Below are positions 14,401 to 25,964 of a DNA stretch of 64,000 nucleotides, piece after piece (position 1 is the stretch's first letter; each line of letters starts with the position of its first letter). The position numbers and the translations under genes were made by a program. The stretch lies in assembly GCF_964204645.1 (NCBI RefSeq), contig NC_134032.1:622501-686500 (forward strand), given 5' to 3'. Under the pieces are notes generated by a model. That model was not told the DNA's origin, made no database searches, and saw only the letters and a program-made list of their open reading frames with translations. Source of the stretch: Tubulanus polymorphus. Lineage: Eukaryota > Nemertea > Palaeonemertea > Tubulaniformes > Tubulanidae.

Positions 14401-16375
14401 TTTTTTTTGCAGAGAAGTGATCGAACGAAAACCTGAAGAATTTAAGATCGGTTGTTTACGCGACGTGCAGGCTTTGTTTCCGGCGAGTAGGAATCCTTTT
14501 TACGCCGGTTTCGGAAATAAAATCAACGTAAGATTTTTTATTATCGCCTACATGTCATACTAAACTTTTAACAGTCATTGAGGTTCGGAAATAGGTCTGG
14601 TGAAAGTCTCGGTATTTTCTGTACTCAATTGTAGAAGTTAAGCGAAGATTTGTCAGTAGCCCTGCTAGCTCAAGTGCTAGAGCACTCTACACCCGGACTG
14701 GGTTTCATAGATATGGAAGAAAAATAGTCCCTGGGAACATTTTGAAATTTGTCAGTTATAACCATGGTTTCTCATTGTTACTACGGTGGTTGTCAACCAG
14801 ATTGAGGATTTATCCCTAGGGATAACTTTGATACTCAGTCTATGAAACCGGACTCTGATTACAAACTTTTTGCTGCTTGGCACAGGTCACGTTTCAACCT
14901 TAATTAAGTCTATATTTAATTCAATTACTGGCAATCATTCAATGATTCAAGGTCTCAGTGAGTAGCTCGGTGGGATAGGGCATGACTCACCATCAGTGCT
15001 GAGTGACTAGTGGGCTCGAGTTCTGCTGGCTGCTTACTACGTGCGGGCAACACTTTAAAGGCCACCGTGTCATGAGGTTAAATGAATAATCCAATCCGGT
15101 TAGTCTCGGGAAACCAAGATCTGAACGACATAAAGCAAGATAAACAAACATCTTGTTAGATCTGATTTTTTACTTTTTTATTCGATCAGCTGAAAACTAA
15201 AACATCAGAAAACTCGAAACCTCGCTAATTAAACTAACCTTATCGTGAATTTTTTACCGAAACCGATTATGTTTTGACGTGTGCTTTGTAGGATACATGG
15301 GCGTACCGCGCGGTTGGGTTACCTATGACGAGGATATTCACGATAAACCATCGCGGTGAACTACGCCATGAGTTGACGCATACATTCCAATCATCGTAAG
15401 TATAACCGATTCAGAAACCGGTTCAGCATCCTTAAAAACTCCTACGCTGAAAATGCTTTCAAAGTTGCTTGAAATTCCTCTCTAAGTTGAGCAGAATTCC
15501 TGAAACGCCTTGAAGACTCCTTCGATTTTGAAAAATTGGCAGTTAGAAATGTTTAGTAGATCAGTTCAGTTGGGACCTAGATTTATTTCATTACCCAATT
15601 AGGCGGTTACTGAATAAGAAACCGAGTGTGTAGTTAGTGTGAAGGATAAAATAGAACGATAACCACACTCAAACGTGGTGAATGAATAATAAGATAAAAA
15701 CCCACTATCTACAGATTAAAAGAATTTAAAAACAAGAATTTATTTATTCAATCTAAAATATATAGAATACACGACGTTGATCTCTAGGGTGAAACGTTGT
15801 GTCTTATATATATATTTTAGATTTAATAAATAAATACTTGTTATTAAATTCTTTTAATCTGTAGATAGTGGGTTTTTATCTTATTGTGAAGGATATAAGT
15901 TTGTTTACAAAACCACTGAATTAAATGGTTTACTGAGATAAACAGTTCCGATTTAGGAGGAGTCTGCAGTAATTGGGACATGAAAGTGATGCAGACGCTT
16001 CTTTGAAATATGAAATTTTCTCCTTTAAAACTCCTTGACAAGTCTTAATATCCTGGAATGATCTGCAGGGTTCAGGGATCTGCGTGTTCTACAGAACTCT
16101 GCAGGGACCGTTAATGCGTCCTAATCTCGTAAAATGAAGTCAACTTCAAAATTAAAATTTTTTTTTTTTCAAGGTACTGGAGTCTTAGCGACGTAACCGA
16201 TCACTTCTTTCCTCCGCTGCATCATTCGAAAACCTCGGGCGAGAAAGAACCGACCGGCGACTTCCACGCGTCCGATGAGTTCAGCACGTTCACGTATTGG
16301 CGCGAGCCGATCCCGGAATTAACGATCGACCTTGAACCGTTCGCGGACGACGACACAAACGCAGCTTCGAAATAA
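3609..16375 (+). CDS. LPIN: Lipin, Mg2+-dependent phosphatidate phosphatase (15 exons, complete)
   Basis: Lipins dephosphorylate phosphatidic acid to diacylglycerol at the ER and can act as nuclear coregulators (family knowledge). Exons by GT-AG and phase: 3609-3788, 4838-4936, 7532-8421, 8550-8725, 9093-9243, 9435-9572, 10040-10204, 10781-10850, 11379-11608, 12218-12353, 12658-12806, 13373-13612, 14413-14527, 15292-15395, 16174-16375. They total 3045 nt, i.e. 1014 residues and a stop. Residues 1-100 are the N-LIP domain, with the family signature [18 protein letters not shown] in exon 1. A lysine-rich tract (about 285-302) fits the nuclear-localisation and membrane-binding region. W-x-WGELP lies in exon 4. 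The C-LIP/HAD catalytic motif DIDGT is at about 788-792, followed by LGQIL, matching the LxxIL coactivator motif. The start is the first ATG and matches the lipin N-terminus. Exon 3 is long, GC-rich and low-complexity, and its middle is the least conserved part. Symbol is the family name; the paralogue is not assigned. Confidence 0.97.
5003..5168. repeat. MITE with ~25-bp terminal inverted repeats
   Basis: Begins GGGGTCATTCATTTATTACG and ends with its reverse complement, with TA on both outer sides as a possible target duplication. The centre is purine-rich on one side and not coding. It lies in lipin intron 2. Confidence 0.8.
6128..7173 (+). repeat. 34-bp minisatellite, about 30 units
   Basis: Head-to-tail repeat with the core TATCCACCCTGACTATTACT followed by CCTCAATCCACCTG. 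Variants replace the end with AAGCCGCCCG, change CTGAC to CTCAC, or read CCACTTG, and they are interspersed along the array. There are no unique spacers. It ends abruptly at a TTAACCCTTTCAGTGC-family element. The open frame at its left end is a by-product of the repeat. Confidence 0.95.
7174..7426 (+). repeat. TTAACCCTTTCAGTGC-family element, 5' end missing
   Basis: Starts at CAGTGCTAATCAATACCC, runs through the family's shared interior (TAGTGCTGGAGATAATTTG, then the CACCGC-type palindromes) and ends GTACTGAAAGGGTTAA. The left terminal repeat is lost where it meets the minisatellite. Located 105 bp before lipin exon 3. Confidence 0.8.
8940..9030 (+). repeat. SINE-like fragment with RNA polymerase III B box
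   Basis: GGGTTCGAATCCC at 9011-9023 is a perfect tRNA-type B box, preceded by GGTCAAGGGGTTCGGGG. The A-box side is degraded. It lies in lipin intron 4. It is a SINE relic or a chance match; no full tRNA fold could be drawn. Confidence 0.4.
9584..9967 (+). repeat. TTAACCCTTTCAGTGC-family element plus duplicated 3' end
   Basis: A nearly complete copy spans 9584-9842, ending GCACTGAAAGGGTTAA. A second copy of only the last ~65 bp (9902-9967) follows after ~60 bp of other sequence. Both terminal segments contain the palindrome CACCGCACTGCGGTG. The element sits in lipin intron 6. Confidence 0.8.
10224..10369. repeat. Palindromic element in lipin intron 7
   Basis: The left end (AATAAGATAAGAACCC and onward) is an imperfect reverse complement of the right end (GGGTTTTCATCTTATT), with a centre containing GATCGAAGCGTTGTGTC. 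It is a diverged relative of the better-preserved element at 15688-15885. Confidence 0.65.
11666..11964 (+). repeat. TTAACCCTTTCAGTGC-family element, full length
   Basis: The most complete copy in the window, ~299 bp, from TTAACCCTTTCAGTGC to GCACTGAAAGTGTTAA (inverted terminal repeats). The interior carries three CACCGC-type palindromes and the phrase GGTGCTGCCATCTTTCAA. No coding capacity. Lipin intron 9. Confidence 0.85.
11990..12125. repeat. MITE of the CAGTCGTGACTTAAGTC family
   Basis: Left end GGGGCCAGTCGCACAGTCGT is the approximate reverse complement of the right end, which closes with ATGCAACCGGCCC. The interior has TTGTTAGATTGGCTTTAGAA. The same family recurs at 35142-35275 and, worn, at 20634-20757. 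Confidence 0.75.
14655..15075 (+). repeat. Two tRNA-derived SINE-like pieces in lipin intron 13
   Basis: At about 14668 the sequence TAGCTCAAGTGCTAGAGCA resembles a tRNA A box. At about 14956-15035 a second piece has GTAGCTCGGTGGGATAGGGC followed by GGGCTCGAGTTCTG, an A-box/B-box pair at roughly tRNA spacing. Both sit in intronic DNA with no coding signal. Calling them SINEs rests on these boxes only. Confidence 0.45.
15688..15885. repeat. Long perfect-arm palindromic MITE
   Basis: The arms start AATAAGATAAAAACCCACTA and continue through a ~45 bp stretch that is repeated almost exactly in reverse complement at the right end. The ~90 bp centre includes GACGTTGATCTCTAGGGTGA. The whole could fold into a hairpin. 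It lies in lipin intron 14, and a related centre is found near 40110-40180. Confidence 0.85.
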
Positions 16376-16530
16376 ATTCGAACATCAAGTCTTCGACCGG
16401 AGAACGGTGGCTTTACTTGTATCTTTTTCCCCGGTACGCGGCTTCGCGCCTCGACGCTTGCACGGGCCTTAACTTAACCTTCTGTACACCCACTTCATAT
16501 ATTCCTGGATCCACCCTTTGTCAAACGCTC

Positions 16531-16877
16531 TTAACCCTTTCAGTGTGTCTACACCGCAGTGCGGTGTATGAATCAGTGATACATTTTGCTATTTTTGAAA
16601 TATGACGCTTTTTATTAAGATAACCAGACAGTAGCTTGCTTTGAATTACGACTAGTACACGGCACTGCGGTGTATTGATGTAATTAGTCATGTCTAATTA
16701 ACTCTCAGCACCAGTCAAACATAGTGAAATATTAGTAACTAACGATACACTGCACCGCGGTGTAGACGCACTATAGTGCTATTCCCGTTATTCAACACAC
16801 TAGGGTGGAATTTTTCAGAATTTTCAAATAATCTCCAGCACAATAGGGTATTAATTAGTCAGCACTGAAAGGGTTAA
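16531..16877 (-). repeat. TTAACCCTTTCAGTGC-family element, reverse orientation
   Basis: Runs from TTAACCCTTTCAGTGTG to GCACTGAAAGGGTTAA with the interior reading backwards relative to the copy at 11666. It begins about 155 bp after the lipin stop codon, so it may be part of the lipin 3' UTR. Confidence 0.85.
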
Positions 16878-17162
16878 AGAATTACGATATATCCTTGCAA
16901 AAGAATTTAGCTTTTCCGTGTGGTTCTAAGTGTGAAATGATTAATCAACCAATTCTCGATGTTTTCAATGTTAATAATGCAGTCAATTAATTCAGTATTA
17001 TCAACAGCATCCATGATACAATAATTAGTGTAATTAATTAATATTCTATGTGAATGTGTAATAATGATAATCGAATTAATATTCACAGCAGTCGAACCGG
17101 TCTAATCAGGATCAGTTCAGACCGATAAAATGAAATTCATCCATTTTATCAGAAATCCAGAT

Positions 17163-18205
17163 TAACTCTTTCAGTGTGTCTACACTGCAGTGCGGTGTAT
17201 AAATCAGTGATGTAGATATTGCGGTGTATTGGTGGTACAAGCAAAATGCATCACTGATTTGTGCACTGATTTGTGCGGTGTAGACGAACTGAAAGGGTTA
17301 AACCGGTTTAGACCATGAATTACCGGTAAAGCGTGTTGTAAACTATCCTGAATGGAATTATTTGTTTAGTTTTCGTACGAACCTCTTTAAATCAATCGTT
17401 TAATGATTCGATTATTTTTTCTATCGATCGATAGTAAATTTGTACTTAAGAATTATTGTTTATATCGAAAAATCATCGAATATATATTTGTTATTATCAA
17501 CGTTGTTTTGATGACTGATGCTTTAACCGAAACCGGTGTCGTTTGACTTTAAAAATAAATATTACAGAATTATTTCTCGGTGCACAAAAAAATGGTGATG
17601 ATGGTTTTGTTACCGAATGACGATAGCTGCAAACTGTCACAAGGGTCAAATTGAAAATTCTCTTTCAATATATGATATTAAACCTATCGGTGCATCTACA
17701 CCCTAGTGCGGTGTATATATAGGTGATTGGCTTTGCTAGGACATTGCTGGACTTTGCATCACGGTGTTTTGATGTTATTAGTAATCAGTTTTTATATCTA
17801 TCGAAAGATGGCAGCACCGGTCGAACATTGCCAATGCACTTAAACGGCTTGCCTGCTATATACACCGCACTGGAGTGCAATTTTTCATTATGGTCGAGAT
17901 ATCAGCTGCCTTCTAGTCGAAGGAGCTATTAAACTGTCGGCAACCCTTTCATTCGCGGTGCGGCGTATCAATCGGAGTTTGACTTTGCTAGTACACCGCA
18001 TCACGGTGTATTGATATTATACTCTGTTGGAAGATGGCAGCCCCCGTCTAAAATCGAAGGACAGTTAGTTATGATACATTGCACCGCGGTGTAGATGCAC
18101 TAAAGGGATACACCCGTTATACAACACATTGGGGTGGAATTGTTAAAAATTTAAAATTATCTTCAGCAATTTTGGGTATTAATGAGTCGGCACTGAGACG
18201 TTTAG
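17163..18205 (-). repeat. Cluster of degraded TTAACCCTTTCAGTGC-family elements
   Basis: A short internally deleted copy lies at about 17163-17300. Worn reverse copies follow at about 17683-17940 and 17943-18205, with recognisable phrases such as AAGATGGCAGCACCGGTC and TACACCGCATCACGGTGTA. Their ends are eroded, so borders are approximate. Confidence 0.6.
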
Positions 18206-18882
18206 GAGGAAATAAGAATAGATAGAGGTTATTTTGCGTTTTGGTGCTGGTGCTATTGTCGTTATGGCACCTCCGGGTCCTACCCCAATAATACGTGTAA
18301 ACTGGTCTCTTTGATACAATCAGGTTTGAATCATATAACTCAACAAATTGAACGTAATGTCACAGCCTACTCATATAGATGCATAATGATGAAATTAATT
18401 AATAGCTCAACTGTATTTGACAATGTAATCGTAGGCCGAGTACTAACCGGTTTAATTGTTTTTATATATGTTATTTTAATGTATATTTGTAAACACGCAA
18501 ATTACTACATGTATCTTAGTTTAAGATAAGCTCCTCAGGTTTTGTTTGTATAGAAGTTTTTGACACTTGTCCACGAGAAAATCGCGCACAGCAGTCAAAT
18601 CATTGTCACCCGATAATGATTATTATTGTTATGCTATTTTGGTCTCAGAAAACACGGACTGGTATTAGAGATGCATAATATAGCCGCTACACGACTTGGG
18701 CTGTCTCTTCGTTAGGGCGTCTATAACTCGTGGTTATTTAGTATCTTGTCTATTGATATTGCTAGGACTCTCCACTCTTAAGATCGATGAAGGTTTGTGA
18801 TACAGTAATAATATCGAATACCGAAATACCAGTAGATTTGATAGTAAAGCCGGCGTTTGCCGTCCCAGGACTTGTTTGCCTA

Positions 18883-19233
18883 GACTCCTAGCCTAGTTTA
18901 ACCCAGGGTCTCTTAGATTACTCCAGGGACTCCTAGTTTACCCCAGGGTCTCCTAGATTACCAGGGGCAGACTCCTAGTTTACCCCAGGGTCTCCTAGAT
19001 TACCAGGGGCAGACTCCTAGTTTACTCCAGGGACTCCTAGTTTACTCCAGAGACTCCTAGTTTACTCCAGAGACTCCTTGTTTACCCCAGGGTCTCCTAG
19101 TTTACTCCAGGGACTCCTAGTTTACCCCAGGGTCTCCTAGTTTACTCCAGGGTCTCCTAGATTACCCTGAGCAGACACCTAGTTTACCCCAGACTCGGGC
19201 AGACTCCTAGTTTACTCCAGGGACTCCTAGTTA
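18883..19233 (+). repeat. ~20-bp minisatellite
   Basis: Tandem units of the form CTCCTAGTTTACCCCAGGGT, with variants ACTCCAGGGA, GATTACCAGGGGCAG and ACTCCAGAGA. About 16-17 irregular units. Intergenic. Confidence 0.9.
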
Positions 19234-19786
19234 ACTCTGGCAGTCCAAAGTTTTCTGATTGGTCAGTGTCAAAACAGTGTTGATATTTTTATTCTGTTAT
19301 GGATTGTTTTATGATTACAGTTTGTGTAAAGTGTTGATATTATGTTTGTACATATTTTGTTTTGTCCTATGTAATTTTAACGTAATTTTCTTGTATTTTA
19401 TATCGATGATATAATTGTATTTGGTCTCTCAACATTAGACACACACGTTCGTTGTGTAAAGCCTAGCCTACATCGACACTGCGATTGGAGACAACTAGTT
19501 GCCGGGCAGTTTTCGGCGCATGAGAGCAACTGGCTGGATACAATCAGTGTGAGCTAGCTTACGACTGGTTAGCATCCATCAATCTCCAGTTCCAGCCAGT
19601 CACCCATATTCTAATTTTGAGCAACTAGTTGTACTCAGTTACTGTCATATCCGTCGATGTGAGCGCTCCATAATCAAAAACACATGGTTGGAACTGACTT
19701 AAACAAAGCAGTCTGTCACATGATTCGAGATGCCCTGAGAATATTTGCTAGATTACACTTCTCAGTTGCTGTTGATGTGTGCGCTA

Positions 19787-19925
19787 TGGACCTAGCGACT
19801 GGCATGAACCACGTAGTTGCTGGTTTTTATTAGATGGGTACTCGCTCACTAGCAACTGGCATGAACCACACAGTTGCTGGTTTTCATTAGATGGGTACTC
19901 GCTCATCAGCAACTAGTTGTCTCCA
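19787..19925 (+). repeat. ~70-bp tandem duplication
   Basis: Two successive units share AGCAACTGGCATGAACCAC, then AGTTGCTGGTTTT and TTAGATGGGTACTCGCTCA. Each unit contains short inverted halves (AGCAACT / AGTTGCT), so it may be a decayed palindromic element. Confidence 0.7.
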
Positions 19926-20633
19926 GTTCCTTTGTCGATGTATGCTTTGCTTAAGGTTAGTTTTTATGGGATGATATTTGTTGAGGATAGCTAGTATATG
20001 TCCTCGGGTTATGACAATAGCTGATAAATTTCCAGTGACCCCAGAACTGAGTTCGACTGAGCATAGAAACAAATTGTAGCGCTGTCGAACTGCTTCATGC
20101 CATCGTTATTGAATTGGAAATTTGAATTCAGAAATAGAGACACGACTTCATTGTCTCAGTAAAATTGAATTGGAATAACAAATTTGGACTCAAAAATAGA
20201 GATGACTTTAGCAATGTGACGACTTATGCAAATGATGACTTACACTTAGTAAATTGGATAAGAAATGCAAGTTGAGACTCATATATTGAGATGACTTCAG
20301 CATTGTGACGACTTATCCAAATGATGACTTACACTTAGTAAATTGAATTTCAAATTCAAATTGGTTTTCTACAGACTTGGCTAAGAAAGAAAACTGACTT
20401 GTCAGTTACATAAAAACTAATCCAAATGACGACTTACATTGAGTAAATATTAATTTCAAATATTGGACAACTTCAGTACTGTGAGTACTAACTAGCCTGT
20501 CCCACGAGATGTGAAACAAGCGCTTTAAAAAACCGTTCTAGCCTTTATCTTATTGTACAATAACCTATTAGTGTAGGTGTTTAGTGGAGGATAGTTTGTG
20601 ATGAGTTCGCTGGGGTCGCTTCCATAGTCGAGA

Positions 20634-20757
20634 CTCGAGACCAAAAGTGGTCTCTTAAATCTTGAGATTGGTCTCAAGTTGTAATTATTGGCTATAAAAC
20701 TATAAAGTAGGTCTTAGACCTGTCCTAAGTCTAAGCCCTGACTTTGGAGCCGGCCTC
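20634..20757. repeat. Degraded MITE of the CAGTCGTGACTTAAGTC family
   Basis: Matches the family order: ATAGTCGAGACTCGAGACC, AAAAGTGGTCTCTTAAATCT, TTGTAATTATTGGC, then GTCCTAAGTCTAAGCC near its end. More diverged than the copies at 11990 and 35142. Confidence 0.5.
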
Positions 20758-21013
20758 AGGACCCAGTTCCGCAGTTTCGATTTCAGATTATGATTATATT
20801 ATCGGTTCGTTTTCAAAATGTTCAAACTCAAAAATCTCTGGATCCTGTTTCGTAAAGTTTGATCGTTTTTTGAACCTCGGTCTTCCTGTGCGTGCGCAAG
20901 TCGACACGTTCGAATATCTGCTGTATTTTTTACGCGCTGTCGGGAGATTTATTTTTTAAATTCATACGTGACGTGTAAGAATCCGTTAGAAATCAGACCA
21001 ATCAAAATGCGTG

Positions 21014-21197
<184 letters not shown>

Positions 21198-21889
21198 GTT
21201 ATGTACATATCTCGCTATTGTTTATTACTATTTTCAACGATCCTGATCCACGAAACTATAGAATTATTTCATCTAAAATTCCTCGAAACCGATTTGCGTT
21301 TTATGGGTTGAATTTTTTCTTGTGTTGAATAAAATAATCTGTAGCCTGTAGAATTTGTATTGTAATTTTTTCTTGTCAAAAGCATTCTGACTTAGTACAA
21401 GCCTGGAGCCACCCCTTCAGATAATCTACAGCCTGAATAGACTGGTTACCGGTCTCTATCTTTAATTAGACTGGTTGCCGGTCTCAGACTATTCTGACTG
21501 CGAATGCGTGTGTAGACTGGTCGCCTGTCCAATTCTGCGCCACCTGCATTCGCAATCAGAATAGGTAGAGTCCGGTAACCAGTCTACCGGTCTATAACTG
21601 AAGGTAGAGACCGGCAAACCAGTCTAATTAGAATTTCGTCTACAATTTCAGACATGTTCGGTTCGAATCCCATAATTAGTAGCTGCCGAAGTTTTCCGGC
21701 CGTAAGCATCAGCGGGACGGCCCGGCCAATCAGCGCGCACCATCCGATCGATTGTTCCAATATCATAAATATCTCGATTACATTCATAAGTAACATTACA
21801 ACTATCTGTCACAGGGATAGTTAGCTAAAAACAGTACTCATTGAGTTTATATGATATAACACTATTTCAGCTCAAGGATCAGAGGCAAT

Positions 21890-24800
21890 ATGCGTGAAAC
21901 GGGAGGAATCGACCGATACAAGATGGATCATAAACACCGAGGCCTCGCTCTTATTATATCAAATAAGGAATTTGACAAACGAACTGATCGCACTGATCGC
22001 AACCAACCTAATTTGACTCGGGAAGGCACAGAGTCTGACGTGGAGTCTTTACGCGAGGTGTTTAGTGATTTAGGCTTCAAAGTTGTCGTCCATGAGAATT
22101 TGACTGCGGAGGAAATGAAATCAAAAATGTGTACAGGCAAGAATAAGAGAGAGTTTTATCATTATGGACTTTCGCTTTAGCGAAGTCATTTTAATCGCGT
22201 ATTAAACTTTCTAAGGGGAAAATCATGATTTTGATAATTTAAGTAATCCATATCATACAGAAAGTGATATTCATGTCATAAATCAGTTTTTTGGTTTACC
22301 ATTGTCAGCGATATGAAGTTGGCATCGAGCAAATTTTGTAAAATCGTGGTAAACTTTTTATCTGAGCATATATTGGTTCTCGGCCTAAAGGACGTATAAT
22401 CGATGCGATTGAAGTCATGGCGAACCTCCGTCGATGGCATGGTCAACTTTGTTAAAATTCTACGAAAAACTGTTTTTGGTGGGAAAATTCCTAGCTCTTG
22501 CGCCCTGAACGAGTATTTGTGCGTGAGTTAAAATCCCCCAACAACTACTACACGGTCGTCTAACTGATGGGCGAGTATCTCGCAGCTTAATTCATTACAG
22601 AAATCGATATAAGATTATGAGTATTACATGACAGTTTCAGTTTCATTTATCTGACAAACCTATGATAATTTATAATACAAAAACAACTAGTTATAACGTT
22701 ATAACATAAGTTTGTCAGGGGATTCAAAAAATCCGTTAGGATTGTCCAGTTGAATCCCCGACATGTAGACTAAACATAAATAAATATCTTGTTCTAACAT
22801 GAAAAATTCATTAGATAACTTGACCCAAAGTACGTCGTGGGTGCTATCAATTTGCAAAAGATTTATACCTTCTTGGAGGTTAGATTTATATAAAAATAAT
22901 AGTCCACCAGAATTTCTCCGCGCGCGCCGATGCTGTTTCCTCACATTATGATAAAAGCTATATCCGTTTGGTAGGTACATTTCACTTACTATCCGCTCAT
23001 CCGCAGTTATGTTCATGTTTTCCTCACTTATTCCGTTTCACTTGGTGTCGGTTGATCCTTATACCTCATCTTTCAATATCGGTTGATCTAAAATATGTTC
23101 TGACATATCGATATCAACGAACACTCTGTCCCGCTGATAAATTTTTGAAATGTTCGAACAATGACTAGGCTAGGACGCTCACTCAATCACCCTTGAATTT
23201 TCTCCAGATATCTCTAGGATGACACGAGTCAATAGCGTATAAATAAATAACTTTAGAAACTTATTCCAAAACATTTTCTGCTCGCGAGTCGACGCGACTA
23301 TGGATTTTTCGGTTAACGATAATTTTATTAGTGATGCACTTGGCGTGTGTCCGAATTCGATACAGACTCCAAATTTGATTTTATGAAAATAAAAAAAATA
23401 TTGTAATTTTAACAAGGGGCCTGCTTGTTGAATAAATTAAATGAGACTAGATATGACATTTGATAAGATAATCGAATGATTTGAATAGGCAAATATTTCT
23501 TTTGCTACAGCGTAATAAATTTGAATACAGTTAACAGTTTGAATATTAACGATTCATTGTGTAGCCACGATTTTGGATAATATGCTAATGTAAGGATTTT
23601 CTTACCGAATTTGTGCCCATATGAAATATGTTTACATCATGTCCACATACAAGCCAAACCAATTCCCAACCTCATCTACACGGATATATAAGTTTACTTA
23701 TACAACAACTAACCAAGTGTATCCGTATCCTCAAACAAAATCAGTGAAGCCTACAGGAATATCACATATAAAAACTACCTAAAGCTACCTAATTGTTTGT
23801 CAAGTTGTAGCTTTTGTGGTGCATTTCAAGGTATATATTTGATTGCCGTATTTGTTCAGCAGGGGGCATTGAGTATTAAGATTGTCAAGCATTCACTTAG
23901 TGGACTGTGGTATCCTTGATCGCTAGTTCAAAGGGTATATACATCGTGACCAAATGTGCAAACAATTAGCCTTTTTACAGTTTCCAGGCGCCATTTTTTG
24001 GGTACCCGCCGGGTCAGCATTGTTGAATTTTTTGTCCCTATTCTTCTCCGGTTTAATCTTTTTATTTCGTTCATATCTCTGGATTTGATTAAGATAGAAA
24101 CAAAGATAAAATATCGATGAACTCGGCTGATAATAAACTTTTTTTAATGATATCACTCATTTATTAAGTTAACGCAAGAATGTGCGCTGGTGAAGTAATA
24201 AACATTGATATCGTCTTCCCGATAATTCAACTTGCGAAATCGAAATTGAAAAATCTAAATTCTGCAATTTTTCAGCTGCCGCAGATCCTATACATGGTGA
24301 ATCAGATGCCTTTGTTTGTGCGATACTTAGTCACGGAGAAAAGGGTGACAAGGTTATGGGAAAAGATTTTAACACTGTTCGTGTTGAGGAACTTATCGAA
24401 CCATTCAAAGGCAATGCGTGTAAAGCTTTAGTCGGAAAACCGAAACTATTCTTTATTCAGGTAAACAGTATTCAGGAAGCTACGATGTGAAGCAGGGTCC
24501 CTTGACTCCTTGAACCCTTGAAAACCCCTTCAAAGCCAAAAATGTTGTTCAAGGTCAGTCTTTCACTCAAGGTTAGTTACGCCAGGGCCACCTCCCTGAT
24601 CTAATGAACTACTTCCTTAAAAACTGAAAGTACATTCTCAAATAGAAAATATTCGCAATTTGTTTAATCCGTTGGGCGGGTTCAGTCTGTGTTAGCTTAT
24701 AGCCTGATACGTGGTTTCGTATTGACCGCGGTCCATTGAACCGCATTATGACAAACCGGTTTATATCACTTACAATACATTGTTTTCAGGTGTTTGAAAA

Positions 24801-25002
24801 TTCAATTAGCGAAAACAATAATGAAGCCAACATATTGGAATTCAAGTTTATTTTCACCGAGGGTAAAATATCAGGTTTTGATACCGTTACTAGGCCTACC
24901 GCTGCAGCCCCCGAGAATTACATAGCATTTTATAATTATTTCAGCGTTGTGCAAAATGGATTTGAAATCGATTTAGGTGTTTTATCGATTTGTTTTATAT
25001 AA
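21890..25002 (+). pseudogene. Caspase-like gene, p20 region present, catalytic Cys exon not found
   Basis: Caspases are cysteine proteases of apoptosis. Exon 21890-22130 carries the start of a p20 domain (YKMDHKHRGLALI, then TESDVESLREVF and GFKV). It joins in phase to 24276-24460, which has SHGEKG with the catalytic His, and ends KPKLFFIQ, exactly where family members continue with ACRG. No exon encoding ACxG follows. The only in-phase open exon with an acceptor is 24790-25002. It would give Q-VFEN in place of QACRG and bears at most a faint resemblance to a p10 subunit. Joined, the three exons make 212 residues. Upstream, TTTCAG ends at 21871, so the first exon may have a spliced 5' leader or a missing prodomain exon. 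Either a pseudogene or a catalytically dead homologue. Confidence 0.7.
22440..23016 (-). mobile_element. Non-LTR retrotransposon (LINE) endonuclease remnant
   Basis: On the minus strand a 105-residue open frame contains RRNSGGLLFLYK, VLWVKLSNEFF and DIYLCLVYMS, the pattern of the exonuclease-endonuclease-phosphatase domain of LINE-type polyproteins. Further along the same strand, in another frame, comes VVVVGGF in the place where such proteins have GDFN. Stops and frame changes show it is dead. It lies inside the first intron of the caspase-like gene, in the opposite orientation. Confidence 0.65.
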
Positions 25003-25964
25003 ATACCCCTTAGTTAGTTCCACTTTCACCAACTTGATCCGCAATCAGACCAGGCTCTCGGGAAGTTTATAACCGGGTCACGATTCGTAAGCTGCCCTGC
25101 TGGCTTTAGTTGTTTCTTTCTTTTTCGCAATTTTCTCACGAGACTTGTCAAAATTGAGAAGATTTGTAGAGTCTAAAATTCCCGTAATCAATATCGATTG
25201 TGGTTGACCAACTTGTTCTGTCGAGTTTGCGTGATCGCGTTGATAATCATCGTGATGGCCGCTAAAATATCATGCGTTTTCCGTTTCAAAGACGCAGTTT
25301 ACGTATCGGGGAAATGCCCGTACGGACGACAAGGTCGGGTGATGTTGAGGTTGCCGTATAACGGGCTAGCTACAATGGCGATACGTGTCGATCTATATTC
25401 GTGTCTTGAAGATGTTTAAAAGAAAAATTTGCATTCAAAAATAAAACTACACAGGCCTCGATTCAAAAGATTGTCGACTCAAACATCGGTCTCTAATTCC
25501 TCAGCGATTCGCCTGAATAACTAAACACCGTTAATTGATAAATCGAATTAAGGAGATAAATAATTAATTTCAGATAAATAATTGATTCGAACCGACTATG
25601 ACTATGTTACTCAATGACGTAACGGTTTAAGGGTTTTATAACGTGTTCAAAGTACCGAACATTGTTCGAGCAAAAATGAGATTTCCTGAGCGGGTAGCCG
25701 CTAAAATTGACGTTAAGTTGCTCTCCGCGCGCGAGCTCGCGAAAGACAATGTATATATTTTTGAAACGATAACAACAGCAGCAGATCCCGATATCGGTAT
25801 ATTGGTGCGTATAGCAACCGCGCCACAAGAACCGGCAGAAATATAAACTCGATGTGATCTAGCCGGCGAGAGCTGTTTGAGGGCCGCAGAGTCGATGGAG
25901 AACTAAAAATCTAGACACAAAAAATATTTTGCGTAGTTTGATTTTTGCCAGACGGATTGTAAGC
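25003..25964. other. Intergenic region and probable promoter of the IQ/VWA gene
   Basis: AATAAA at about 25439 could end the caspase-like transcript. The part just before 25965 is likely 5' UTR of the next gene. Two short open frames (25198-25419 and 25643-25846) show no family signature and are not called as genes. Confidence 0.5.

Noticed and set aside
25198-25419. 73-codon frame with Cys-rich and hydrophobic start as a possible caspase p10 or small secreted protein
   Set aside because: No caspase p10 signature, no acceptor in phase with the p20 exons and no family match recognised.
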